Shown: positions 40,171-52,365 of the stretch, piece by piece
Numbering within the stretch: position 1 is the first letter of the stretch
Layout of the letters: every line of letters begins with the position of its first letter
Source of the DNA: Onchocerca volvulus
Lineage: Eukaryota; Nematoda; Chromadorea; Rhabditida; Onchocercidae
DNA: 64,000 nt
Reading direction: 5' to 3'
NCBI GenBank assembly: GCA_000499405.2
Contig: HG738137.1
Span: forward strand, 4,402,001 to 4,466,000
The notes under the pieces: model-generated
Databases searched by the model: none
What the model was told of the DNA's origin: nothing
The model's input: the letters and a program-made list of their open reading frames with translations, nothing else
Translations under genes and position numbers: made by a program

Positions 40171-41209
40171 TTACATACTGTAAACCATTACAAATACTCC
40201 TTGAGAGTCAATACAGGAGGGATACAAATGAGGATGAAGAGGACTAAAGCCCAGATACTTGAAGCAAGATACGACCTGAAATAATTCAGATTAAACATCA
40301 AAACCAAAAACATTATGCTACTTAATTTAAGATGCAGAAGCATGTATTTTCATATATCTAAGGTAAGATTAGAAAACTGGTAATTAATCGAGATCGGACA
40401 TGTATCAAAAATCGCTTAAGTCGAAATGATGCAGTACATTAGAATGATTAACTGAACAGGAAAAATTCTTACTGTTTTTACATTATTTTGCAAAAAAATA
40501 TTTAGTATTTATCCATCATGAATAATAGAAAAACTAATAAAACATTTTAAAAAAAGGCAATCTAATGAAATGTACCGTTTCATCGACATTGATTTTGTTT
40601 AGACAGAGCAGAATACGTTTAATTGGTAGATTGTCTTCGCAAAATTCTAACAAAGAGACAAATGCACCCTTCGATAAATTCCATGTGCTTTGATCAAAAG
40701 GTAAAAATATTGCTAATGTATTGCCATCTACCAAATGACAACACCATTCTGATGAAACTTCTGAAAATACTGGTTACAAATAAGCTACGTCTTCCAGTTT
40801 TTGGTTTCCAGATATACTAATGATCTCATTCTTTATATTCAGCACCACATAATGAAATTTCTTTATTAGCTCTATTTGTTTATTGCTAAATTCCGGTAAA
40901 TTAATGTAATGGTGCCCATCAATTAGAATTGTTTCAAGATGATGGCTTAAGGAAAAAAGTTGAGGAAAGTTTTAATAAACCTCAGTGATAAATAAAAAAA
41001 CGGCAATAACTTACCATTAACAAAACTTTCCAAAGAATGAAGATGTTCGTTACTTAATAAGTTATTAGTAGGGACGTCAGGAATAACACTCGAGGCCCAC
41101 GTGCCCACGTTTACAACTGAAAACAAGAAAGAATAGTACTTTTTTGCGATCAGCAATATACAAAGAAATAAGAGCATCGTGACTGCTTACCACCTGATAA
41201 CATGGTCAT
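40171..41209 (-). CDS. OAZ: Ornithine decarboxylase antizyme
   Basis: Exons 41116-41015, 40760-40576 and 40275-40171 encode the antizyme domain. Key text is VDGNTLAIFLP, GAFVSLLEFCEDNLPI, RILLCLNK and KYLGFSPLHPHLYP, ending FVMVYSM, all aligning with the ODC-binding domain (human: SKDSFVALLEFAEEKL and FLGFEIVRPGHPL). Antizyme binds ornithine decarboxylase, sends it to the 26S proteasome without ubiquitin and blocks polyamine uptake. In the first of these exons one frame ends TAT TCC TGA C (TGA at 41079-41077) and the +1 frame continues into the domain beginning Ser-Asp, the arrangement used for polyamine-induced +1 frameshifting. A short exon 41209-41191 (ATGs at 41209 and 41203, 74-base intron) joins in the domain frame and would give a 136-residue protein without frameshifting. 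The zero-frame ORF stays open through 41209 and may begin in an exon near 41550-41470. Which start is used is unresolved. Confidence 0.88.
41077..41082 (-). promoter_or_regulatory. OAZ: Antizyme TCC-TGA +1 frameshift site
   Basis: On the minus strand the hexamer TCC TGA is followed by C. Skipping the T of TGA gives GAC, so the product reads Ser-Asp across the junction, as at the mammalian antizyme site (TCC TGA T). The zero frame upstream (CKRGHVGLECYS then stop) is open back past the preceding splice site. High polyamines raise shifting at such sites in known antizymes. No downstream pseudoknot was evaluated, and the coding use of the zero frame is inferred. Confidence 0.7.
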
Positions 41210-43687
41210 ATTTCCGATTCGCTTCAATTTTAAGAAATAAAATATTAAACTGATAACTGGAGACGTATCATTAGTTTAATTAAATTTCCAAATAATTTTG
41301 GGCTGTGACAAAGACTCTTTTCATTATACGTATACCATCTACACCTTTTGTAATGAAAGGTGAGGAATGTTTAAGTGAATGAGGAACAATGACCATAGAG
41401 GATATCCTATTTCATATTGCTGGAAAGAGGAGAGAGAAGAAGCGACTGTCCTGTCCTATACCTTCCCTCTCCATAAATGTACATTTCCCGAAGAATTATT
41501 TGTTTCAGCGTGTTTATGTTGGGATGAAGCGTAGTTAAGCACATGGCCATCTTTCACCGGTTACTTTTCAGTGTTTCCAGTTGAACGACCACTTGAATAA
41601 ATTTCGAAAATTTCCCCTAGCCTATCACAACCTTTCTCAAGTTTCAACAAACAATCTGAAACTTACTTTCCACAGAGAAGACTGAAAGAACTGCTAACGG
41701 CTAATTTTGACATATCGCCACGTTCTCAACACTTAAACAACGCCTGAAACGACAACAAAATGTCAAACACGTACCTCCCGTCACCACGTAACCCGCCTGC
41801 TTTGATAATACTCTACCTCACACGCCTTTTATAATCACATGGTCAACTCTCTGTTTCACTGACACAAACTGTTTCTAACTATCTGCTTGCCCAACCTGCC
41901 CGATGCAACATGAAAATCAAAGTTTCTTTGCTTGTCTCATCGTCTTAGCCACCAATGAAATTCTGGAATGATCTTTACCGTAATCTTCCCGCTAATTCAA
42001 AATTTAGAATTCATAGGGAAGGTATACTGCTTGATTGCTGTTGAGGTGATATTTTCATATTAATAATATAAAATGCAGGGGATTCTCGGCGAGATGTGAC
42101 GACTGAATGACCTGTGGTTTGGCGGGACGTGACCTTTAGTTTGACGAAATTGACATGTGATTTGGCTAAACGTGACCTGTAGTTTGACGAAATGTGCGAC
42201 TGAATAAACTGTGGTTTTGGCAAGACTTGGCGACTGAATAATCTGCAGTTTGACGAGATGTGCGATTGAGTGAGTTGTGGTATTGGCGAGACTTGCCGAA
42301 TGAATGACCTGTGATTTTCGGAGATATGGTGATTGAATAATCTCTAGTTTAGCAAGTTCTCAAACTCGTTTTATCAACTGCACGAACAAAAAAAAAGTTC
42401 TCATAGAATTTTTCTGGCCATGTATTGTTTGGGAAAACCTTGAACATATGACTATTCTGACTTCAGACTTGATTTCGGTTGGTATTAGTATTACCTTGAA
42501 TTGATACCTCACTTTAACTTCTTCATTCGCTACGCTTAGTTCATAATGAATTGCATTCATACTTCCCATGGGATCAAGATGCAGCATAGGCATGTATTTG
42601 AATTACCTCATCTATAGGCCATCATGGTAGTATCAGTTTCACTTCATTTGAGATTGTTTTTTTTTTTTTTTTTTTTTTCTTAAAACAGTGATTTCCATCA
42701 GCTCTAAAGATGTGACATCTTTTTTCATTATCAAAAAAAGTTGGAAATGTGAATTTATTGGTTTACCTATCTTGCATCAGAATACGACAATGAGTTGAAC
42801 ATAAGATAAGTGCTAAACAGTGAAGATAAAAAAAATCAACGTAACTATGTCTAATAATAATTTCTGTCGGTAAGGTAATTTGCGAAAGCTGATGATGGAT
42901 ATTAGGTGATTTTGCCTTCAAAGACTGAACTTTTACTTCATTTGCTAAAAGTTCACTTAGAATCCATTTAAAAAAAATTTATTAATGTTCTTTGTTTTTT
43001 TGAGATTTTTCAGCTTTAGATGTCTTTCATTTTCGGACAACGTTATTAAGATTAAAAAGATAGCATTGTTGAAGCGTGAATATGCGTGAATCTTTAGAAC
43101 TTGGTGTAAAAATAAAGAAATATATGTTAGTTGCATTTAGCTTGATCAGTTGAAACTTATGTTTGACTTTGAGATAATGCTTAACTGATGTATAATGTGA
43201 AAAAGATATAAAATAAAATTTAGTCACACTTATATTATCAGATTTATTAAGGAAACTTTGATTTCTGCTTGAACTGTCTGCTTTGTATCACATTTGCTTG
43301 TTTACAATTTTTTATTTACTCTCATCACTTGTGCATTATTTACTTATCATAGCTCATTATTTCTTGATTTTGCAGATAAAAATTATCACAATCTTTGGGT
43401 CGATCGAAAATTCTGTGCCGGGTTTGCTTACTTTTAACCACAGTAAGTCATACTAAAAAACAAAAACTTTCCTGTTCTATTGAATAGTGCCAACAAGCAT
43501 ATTGCATCATTTTCACATCGCATAATATGCCATTAGTTCAGTAAATCTTTGTTGACTGATCATTCAGTCTCGCTGATTAGATTTGGATTTTAATGGAGAG
43601 TTAAATATTTGGATGAATTTATTGCAGGAAAGAATAGCGAGACGGATTTAGTGGTTGCTATATGGTTACTGATGGTTTTGTGCCAAT
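41210..43687. other. Region upstream of antizyme and CDC27
   Basis: This segment separates two genes transcribed away from each other. Near 41550-41470 a minus-strand frame starting ATGGCCATG could be the antizyme ORF1 exon: its possible donor (GGAAG, then GTATAG) and an acceptor near 41258 keep the phase of the frame ending at TCC TGA. At 43376-43441 a TTGCAG acceptor and a GTAAGTC donor bracket a 66-base plus-strand segment that may be a 5' non-coding exon of CDC27. The 33/22-base minisatellite (42088-42350) and a run of about 22 T (near 42658) lie between. Confidence 0.45.
42088..42350. repeat. Degenerate minisatellite, 33- and 22-base units
   Basis: Nine head-to-tail units: one of 33 bases, three short ones of 22, 21 and 22 bases, then five of 33. 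The short form lacks an internal block of 11 or 12 bases around the CGACTGAAT motif. Units begin GGCGAGA or GACGAAA and end in CTGTGGTTT or CTGTAGTTT, and copies differ at many sites, so the array is old. It is GC-richer than its surroundings and lies about 0.9 kb upstream of the antizyme exons. Confidence 0.85.
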
Positions 43688-46600
43688 ATGGGTAGACTTG
43701 CACCTCCTGATAATATTGATTCTATACGCAGTAAAGAAATTGAGGTTGATTTTTTGGTTATTGTCCTCATTTCATTAAATTTCTTCCACTACTTCTTCGT
43801 TTTGATGCATCTTGATTCCAAGATTGAACTTAGTGAAACAACTATAATTAATTTCTTGAGTTGCTCAAGATAATGATTTGAATTTTCATAGTTCAGTTTC
43901 CAAATATATTTATTTTCTTTAGAATATTATACATTGCTCCCTCCAATATTTTGAATACGATGATGCGATAATGCTAGCCGAAGTGTATCATGAAACAGGT
44001 AGTCTTTCTTTTTTGAAATTTGTTCAGAAATACTAATGATTTTCTTTTTTAAAAAGAAAAATGATGATGAAACTTTTCTGATAAAAACTGCAATGATTGC
44101 ACGAAATCTTGCCAGATTTTTCAGTAAATTTCGGAAGTGAAAAAAAAAGTAAAAAATATCTAATTCTTAAATACATACATTCATATAAAAGAGCCATTAC
44201 TAAAAAATAGAATTTATATAAATCAGATAAATAATATTTTATTCTTTCTAGTGAATACCAGTGATTCGTTATATTTGTATGCATACTGCTTGAGTCGAGC
44301 TGAACGTTTGGAAGCAGCGTATAATTTATTGAAACTCAAATTTCTTTCATCTCCGGAAATTCGTTATCTGTTCGCACATTGTTGTTATCATTTAGAGAAG
44401 TATGGGTTTTGCTTTATTTTTATTAAATTCATAATGGACTTTCTCAAATATCTGCAAACGAGTGTCTTTATATAATACATTATAAAGACTTCCTTCTTTT
44501 TTAGAATCGATAACAATAACAAAATAAGTAAGTAAGCTTGTTGTTCGATTCCAGAGTTTTTTTTTAAAGTTTCGGGACACCTCATTTTTTGATATTTTTT
44601 AGTAAGTTCCATACTCCTAGCAGATTTTATGTGCAGTTTAAGTGTAGCAAAACATTTAGCAGATTAATAATCTATGTAAAAAATTTATTTCAAAATAATT
44701 TAATACATTTGAGGGATATGATTCGTGGTTAATCCTACCAGAATAAATTTTTTTGGAGATTCTTACTGTTGTGAGAAATGAACTGGATACTGTATGCAAC
44801 AGATTCTTGTTAAAAATTCTAAGTAGAGCAACAGATTCTTGTTAAAAATTCTAAGTAAAACTTCTACTCTATAACTATGCTATACAGCAATTATTGTTTC
44901 GCAGGGCACAATATAGTATTAGGCATCCTGGATGTTTATGCATTTATTCTGAATATAAATTGATTGCATATAAATTTTTTTTTTCATCAATTTTTTCGCT
45001 TCATCGAAATTCTAGTGTTTCTTCAGATATCAAGAAGCAGAAATGGCTTTACGTGTACACGATCAGCCCAAATTAGATAATTGTTTCACCAATACTTCTG
45101 TGGAATCGTTTGCTCACAGTTTGCTTAGCAGAGTTTTCGTGTCAGTTGAAAATAAATATTTTTTATGAAAAATATGATCTAGTTTCAATCACTTATGCGA
45201 CTAATATTTTTCATGAGAATAGAACGAAAATAGAAAGTTACTTGAAATTCAGTTTTTTTTAGACAGAAATCAGAGAGGAATTGGAAGAAGATATAAGCAT
45301 ATTTTACCAATTGTTTGTTTCAGAGAAACTGGTCGACCCGATGAGGCAGCTGATGAGGGTAAGTTGGCACTGAAGCAAAATGTATTTTCGTGGACGAGTT
45401 TGAAAACATTATGTAATTTGGGCGTTGGAAATCCAGAAAACATTTACACAAGTTTGCTGACATGTGTAAATGAAGCACGTTCAGCGGACAAACCAAAAAC
45501 TTCTAAAAGGTATACTTTAAAGTTGGACTATTGTGAACAAATATTAAAATTGTTAATGATTCTTTTTCTTTAAAAAAAAAGATCTAGAAGCTAAAATGGG
45601 ATTGAGAGCTTATTAATTCTATCGTAAAAATATTTAAAAGCTGTGTTGACTTCAAAAGACCAGTACTGAGCAACTTAAAAAGATATCCAGTACATTTAAA
45701 GAAAAGATCGGCACTGAACAGTTTCAACTTATACAAGATTACTTAAACGATCTGCAAGAAAAAGTGGGAACACTTACAGAAACAGTTTTAAATAAAGAAA
45801 AAATAATGTTAATTCATTAATTACTCTGAGACTCCTAATTTATTTGTGTCGACTAAAGCTGCTTCTTTTCGGAGCTGAGAAATACATATTTCTGTTTTGC
45901 CATTAAAGTATGATTCAACATATATTTGAATGGTAAAATTATTGGGAAACTTATCAGCAATTTACGATACACTTGTAATGTTGTCATATTTTATGAAAAG
46001 TATTTCTCATCAGCTTGTAAAATCTATGTTATTGATTATAAATTTCTAGCACGAGTATAGCAACGAGGAATACTGAGAAACTGGCAAAAAATGCGGAGAA
46101 AAGAACTCCAAGTAGTAGTAAAGAAGTTGAACAAAAAGTGACTTGTTTTGCACCGAAAAAAAGTAAAACGGTAAATTTTATTAAAGAATTTAAACAATGC
46201 ATTTGATCTTTTTTTCTTTCTAATTAAATTGAAATTCTTTTTTAAAACCTTCTAATTAAAATTTTTAGGTCATAGTAGCTAAGCGAAATGCAGAATTAGG
46301 TGTCGCTAGAAGACGATTGGAAGAAGGTATGGAAACACGGCGTAGCTCGCGCTCTTATGGAATTTCACAAGACAGTGAAAATCAAACTGTTGTGAAGGAT
46401 TTGAGAACTTCTACACGTTCTCGTGTTGCAGGCCTTTCTGGATGTGGAACACCTCGTAGTTTGCAAGACAAACAGTTGCGGTAAGAAAATTTTCAAGAAG
46501 TATTATTCTTAACGAGAATGTATTTCCTCTTTAATCCTAATCTTTATTAAAGCTACTATTTTTGACTCGTTCTTAAGTTTCTTTCGGAATTTAAAGTTTA

Positions 46601-49600
46601 ATATTATATATATATATAAAATGTTGGTACTTCACAAGTTTAACTTTCAGCTCAGTGAATCGCATTAACGAAATGGAGTTGTCGAAAACGCCACCACCAA
46701 TATCTTCAATTCATAAATTAATAGAATCTAATGATGATCTTCCAGACACACCGCCTAAATTGCAAGATGAATCTGCTCATCAATCGCAAAAAAACTCATT
46801 AAATCGTACGCGTTCAGGCTCTCAGCCTTGTATTATTCCCCTTTCCTCACATGATCAAAATACTGTGCAATTTAAACAGGAGGTAGGCACTTTTTACTAT
46901 TTACCTTCTTTACACGTTATTAATGTATCAAAAAAGTAATCGCCAATATCTGTGTTGGTTCTCAGTGTGATTGTTCCTTTATCCAATTTGTAATGATGCT
47001 ATTTCTGTCCAGACATTCATTTTTATTTCCCATTTTCATTTTCAATATTGGTATCTTCCTTTGATTCTTCCTTTTGTTCAAATATGAACATTTCTTTTCT
47101 TTCGTTTTTAAAATGATCACACCCTTAAATTCAAATCATGACTTCTTCTTATGACGAAGTGGTTTTTTTATAAATTAGCTTATAATAATATTTAAGGCAA
47201 TGATGGCTAAATAATAGTTAGAAAATAAAACGAATGATTGTTTTTTGCCTTGCATTTATTTATCATTTAGATTATATATAAATATAGCCACATTATACTT
47301 CATGCAAATGAACTAATTCAACTGAGTGAATGACAACTGAAATTTTATGATGGATTTAGTGAGATTTTATAATGGATCATTGTATCATTTGTCACTTACG
47401 AAGTTTTTATGTTTTGTTGGCATTTCTGTTGTTTTTGTGAAATCTTAAAGCATTTTGCCGATATTATTTATGGCAGCAATTAAGCATTTATGCCTAAATA
47501 ATTGGCTTTTACTGTTTTTATAATCCGGAATTAATAGCGCAATTTTTTACTTATGGAATTCTTATTCTCAGGAGAGTTAGTTGGAATTGAAATTGCTATA
47601 GGATTAATCAATATTAGGAATAAGTACCTACGTTTTTATCCAGCTTGATTTGTTATATGACGAAATGATGAGCTTATTATTGCAGTCAGAATCATTAGAT
47701 TTCTCAGTCGTTTTCTCACGTTCATCATCCAGTGTATCAGTGACATCTTCTCGCTCACCTCAACCATGCAGACATCGCAGCAGGGAAAAGTTTCGATTGG
47801 AGACATGTACTCGGATAATGAAACGTCTACAAAATTTTGTTTCGAAGCCACCGTCAATTCAGCGTCTTCAGTACTGTATTGCTGACTGGTCTACTCTCTT
47901 CAGTAAGTTCTTTTCAGAGAAATTAATTTGAAGAAAACTATTTGGAAATTGTAGAGACTAAATGAATAGAAATAAGGCTGCGAAAAGATATATAAGATTA
48001 AAGAGTAATTTGAAACAGTTGATTTTCTACGAAGATATCAACTGCTGCTGTTTTTTATATTTGTGTATTGTTTCTTACATTACGAAGTTAGGAGAAAGTA
48101 AAGCAAAAAAAACGCACACTAGAGAGGTGCATGTGCGCTTTCTCTGTTTCACTTTCTGTAGATTTTATGATTCCAGTAGAAAACATTTGTTTCTATAAGA
48201 TTCGTGTTTATAGCAACAGTGATAGAATATATTAGTTGGTTAGCTATGCTTCAATGTGCTGTGGCGACATATCGATCAAACTCAGTAATTGGTCGCTACA
48301 ATCTGATGCCTGAAAAGTGTAAAAAATTTGCTTTGGCCAGAGAATTGCTGGCTAGAGCATATTTGGAAAAGCTTGATTATACAAAAGCAGCAGAAATTTT
48401 GGAAGAACTTCATCGAGAATTTCCACATCGCGTCGCAGGAATGGAGGTTTGTTATCGCTTTATCTACAGTTCGTAATTTTGATGTGAATTTTTCGTAGGA
48501 ATCAGTTTTGCATACCAAACACAATTGCGCATCAGCTTCATGAAAAAAACTTGGCGATGTACATTTAATTTACTTACAGATTCTTTCAACAGCACTATGG
48601 CATGCGCAAGATGTCCGTCGATTGTCAGTACTTGCTATGCAAATAACAGAAGAATGTCGCTCTTGTCCTGAAGGTTGGTGTGTAGCCGGTAATTGCTTCA
48701 GCGTTCAAAAGCAGCATGATACAGCCATTGAATGCTTCGAACGGGCTGTCACAATTAATACTCGTTTTCCGTATGCTTATACGTTGTTAGGACATGAATT
48801 GTTAGATTCGGATCATCAAAGCAAAGCTGCAGCAGCATTCAGGCAAGATTTTTCTTTTTCGAAGTTTGGTAATTCAACTATTTCGAAATTAACAGGAAAG
48901 TTTGCGGCGAATTGGAGAATTAGCGAATTTTCTTAAATAAAATGCTGTTATTACTATCTCAACTTATCCATCAACTGATGAACATAAATTTTATCATTAT
49001 TATTATTAAACAGCTTTATTTCTCTTCATTTTATGTTTCCAATATAATATGCATTGGAGTGTGTGGAATAGCTTACCTGATAAAAGTCGAATGTATATAA
49101 ATTATGTAAACATGCTGATAATGAATATTATAGTGTTTTGATTCTAATGCTAAAATTGAGAGAATAAAAAATCACATTTTGTAGGCGCGCACTTCTGCTT
49201 TGTCCGACAGATTATCGTGCCTGGTTCGGGTTGGGTTTATTGCATTTTAAGAAAGAACAAGTGAACCTTGCTCGCGTTCATTTAAGTCGAGCTGTAGCAA
49301 TCAATCCGTTTAATTCAGTTTTGCTGTGCCAATTATCAGTTGTTGAACAAGCACTGCACAATAATGATACGGTAAAATGTTTTTCATTGCGAGGAAGACG
49401 TTGCTAAATATTGTTTAATTATCCGGTTTTTTTTTTTCCTGTGCTTGATTATGGGGCTTAAAATATGTGTATATTTTTTTGAAGCTATGAGTTTTTAGTG
49501 ATAGAATAAGAAAGAAAAAATTTTCGACTTTTTTTTTCAAAAAAATTTTTCTTCGTAGAAAAACCAAGCAAAAAGATCACGACCTAGTTTGTTTAATATA

Positions 49601-50472
49601 TGGTAATGGTAAATATACTGTAAGAATAATATAAGTTTAGTGAATAATTAGTTATATATATTGATTTAAAGTGTGTTGCAGGCAATGGAACTATTGCAGA
49701 ATGCGTTGAAGATATCACCAGACAACGCTGCTTGCAGATTTTATCGTGCTCGTTTGCTGTATGAAATGCATGAGTATGCTCAATGTCTCGAAGAATTAAA
49801 TGATCTAAAACTTATTGCTCACGATGAAGCACAGGTTTTCATTTCTTTTTTTAGATTTGAATGAAATTATTCATGATCCTTCATTTTATTTTTCGGCTTT
49901 TAATTCTTCTTCCATTCTTGAAACAAAGCAGATCTTAGTCTACAAGCACATGAGCACATTATTGCTTGGCTGCTATTGGCAGTATGATTGGAATTTACAA
50001 ATCTCATATAAAATTTAGTTTTGTTCCTCTTAATTCCGATAATATTGAGTCATTGGAAATGAGTTGCAAGTATTCGAAGACAGTATACGGTTACTGATTT
50101 GTGATTAGAACGATATCGACAAATTTCTAAATTAAATGTAAAGGAAATAAGATATTCCCTTGGAGATTCCTACTCTGATTTAGGCATAAAGGCCAGAGAC
50201 TCGAATACACACATAGGCAGCGGTTACCACTACTATTATTAAAATTCTTGTGCGAAAAGTTCTTAAATTAAGTCGTATCAATCTTAATCAGGAGGAGGGA
50301 TTTTCAGGTATTTTTCCTTCTGGGTCGCGTACACAAGAAGCTTGGTGGCACACATCTAGCGTTGTTAAACTTTAGTTTGGCTGCAGAAATGGATCCCCGT
50401 GGAGAGCAAAGTCGCAATAACTTTACCGAAGCTCCCTATGATGATGAACCTTCCTCTCCTCCATGTGAATAA
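43688..50472 (+). CDS. CDC27: CDC27/APC3, TPR subunit of the anaphase-promoting complex
   Basis: Fourteen exons assemble in frame to 787 residues (human 824): 43688-43744, 43923-43998, 44252-44399, 45027-45140, 45324-45509, 46050-46170, 46269-46480, 46651-46882, 47686-47902, 48214-48446, 48580-48842, 49185-49371, 49682-49834 and 50308-50472. APC3 is a scaffold of the APC/C ubiquitin ligase and binds the C-terminal IR tail of its co-activators Cdc20 and Cdh1. N-terminal TPRs (to about residue 155) are followed by a Ser/Thr-rich linker with RRSSR (258-262) and SP/TP sites, then a TPR array (455-787) including AYTLLGHE, PTDYRAWFGLGLLHFKKEQ and FLLGRVHKKLGGTHLALLNF. The intron after exon 11 has a GC donor (AG, then GCAAGA). 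Two out-of-frame ATGs (43662, 43672) precede the start. Exon 9 is open in two frames; the one used fits the phase on both sides. The last two exons lie in the left arm of an inverted duplication. Confidence 0.95.
44796..44859 (+). repeat. 32-base direct tandem duplication in CDC27 intron 3
   Basis: Two adjacent copies of a 32-base unit, starting at 44796 and 44828 with GCAACAGATTC. The copies are identical except near the last bases, which marks a recent slippage or duplication event. It is intronic and without evident coding effect. Confidence 0.9.
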
Positions 50473-52126
50473 AGATTAGTTTTAAATCTGAAGATTTTTA
50501 GATTTTTCAAATTTTTTGTTAACTTTGGAATATTTCATGAGCTATACAAAATTCATGAATGATAGGGTTGTTTGTCAATAATATTTAAAAACCTAGTCTG
50601 TGTTGTTCTTGATTTGCCATCCGATTTAAGCTCATAGTTTTCTGTTATTCATTTTAATCCCGCTTTACTTGGCTATTAAATCATCCAGTTGTTGTTTTAT
50701 AACTTCCAAGAATTGATTTCAGTTATTCAAATCAATTTTATCTTTGAATAGCTCGAAAATATACGAAGCTTCGATCTAAATGAAGTTTGTGCATTTACGC
50801 ATAAATTTTGTTTGATGATTTCATCTCCTTAGAATCTTATAAATTTTTGAATTGTAATTATCATTAACTGTCCTGTATTATTTTATCAGTCCATTCATCT
50901 GTTCTTATACTTTAATTACTCTTTGTTTACTTTTTGCCTGATATTTTCAGGTACTGTATCACAACTTGATCCCTGTGGTTAAAAATTCACTGCTTTTGAG
51001 TAGCCCCCCGAATCGCGATTATCTTTTGATGGAATATGAAACATCCGTTTGCACATCTGAAACTTTTTATTTCATGCCAGCTTTTTTTTATTCTGGTATC
51101 ACGATTTTGGATTAAATTTTCATCTGACGCTTGAAAACGATCCCATTTCCTTTCGACACAGGCTCCATTTTTTAAAAAATTGCAACTACGAGGTATTCAG
51201 TTCATGATTAGTTCCAGAACTCTTCATCCGCTTAAAAACTTTTCAACAACCATTTCGACAACATTCTTTCCACTCCATTTCAATAAATTCAATGAGTGAT
51301 TCGTTTCCATCCTTTCATTCTGCTTGTTTTACTCTTCCTGCTTATAGCACTTGTGATATCCTGACACCAGCGTTGTTCATGATTTTTTACATTGCCATAC
51401 CTGCTTTTATTCATAAATTTTTTATTTTATCAACTTAAATAAACTGAACCTTTCTTTGAACTTATGCCTTACCAGTTTTCTAACTTTTTTCGTCAATCCG
51501 TGCTAAAACTATCCTGATTTGACAGTAATGGATATTGTTAATGAAATGCATAAAAACGAATCGAGGATGGTTGGGATCTTGATGGAATAAGCTAATCATC
51601 TAATTGACAGTTATTAGATGCATAATCTTGAGATTCATTAGGTCGATGAATCAGTCAAGCACATGATTGGTTTTCCAGCACTCGAAATTGTCTTTTGCAA
51701 GGGAACTTGCAATTCAAATGCAAACTCTGCAGTTTGAAATTCAGGACATACATTTGTAAGGTCAGGATCATCTGAGAAAAATGCTCACCTAAAATTTTTT
51801 CTCTGATCTGATAAGTCAATAAAGAAGACAAACAATGAACAGTAAAACTGGGACATTTTATCAATTGAAATTTAAAAACAAATACTAAATTATAGATTAT
51901 TCAACAGTCAGTACAAAACGAATTGTACGAACAAAAAAAAATATGAAAAAGTGAATTATAAACGAACGAAACACATGGAACAAATCAAAGAATAATTCGA
52001 GCAAAGGATGAACTTTTTTTCGGGGAAATTTGCTCAGTCTCTCACAGATTTTTAAAACGAGAAAAGAGGAAAATAATTCTAAATAGTAACAAATTGGAGT
52101 TATTTTCGTTTTAAAATATCTTAGAA
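49600..52126 (+). repeat. Left arm of a 2.5-kb inverted duplication
   Basis: This segment is the reverse complement of 58178-60704. Corresponding positions sum to 110304 throughout, so the arms are collinear without net gaps over 2,527 bases, and every stretch compared by eye was identical. The left boundary falls in CDC27 intron 12 and the right boundary downstream of that gene, 240 bases before the stop codon of the convergent RRM/zinc-finger gene. The arm holds CDC27 exons 13 and 14 and about 1.65 kb of 3' flank with no other recognised gene. No terminal repeats or target-site duplications were seen at the breakpoints. Confidence 0.95.
50468..50473 (+). promoter_or_regulatory. CDC27: AATAAA overlapping the CDC27 stop codon
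   Basis: The hexamer AATAAA spans the last Glu codon and the TAA stop (GAA TAA A). If used as the polyadenylation signal, the 3' untranslated region would be only about 10-20 bases. Its use is not shown, and later AT-rich sequence offers alternatives. Confidence 0.35.
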
Positions 52127-52365
52127 AAATAAACTAACGATCTAATACTAGTCCTCGTTTCCTCATGCATAAATTCTGAACACCGTATTTTATCTATTGT
52201 GAGACCAGGAGCATAAGTACAGAGCGAATACATATAAATAATCTATTTCCACATAAAAAGAAGGAATTATGAAAAAGCTAGCCACAAAGTATAGAACAAC
52301 AAACAGGATGGATTCCTTGAATTTGAATGAAACATTAAAATTCATAACAAATAAGAAAGAATGTT

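Noticed and set aside
40780..40955. Minus-strand open frame (HHLETILIDGHHYINLPEFS...) inside the antizyme gene
   Set aside because: It lies in the intron between the exons ending at 41015 and starting at 40760. No available acceptor joins it in phase, and the direct exon join restores continuous antizyme similarity.
44883..45017. Plus-strand open frame beginning after a TCGCAG site, as an extra CDC27 exon
   Set aside because: Joining exon 3 directly to the exon at 45027 gives the expected TPR text (LEKYQEAEMAL) in phase, so this stretch is intronic.
47686..47902. Second open frame through CDC27 exon 9
   Set aside because: It fits neither the phase of the preceding exon nor that of the following one. 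The other frame fits both.
51655..51864. Minus-strand open frame repeated at 58440-58649 on the plus strand
   Set aside because: It is duplicated only because it lies in the inverted arms. It has no domain, and its repetition is not evidence of coding.
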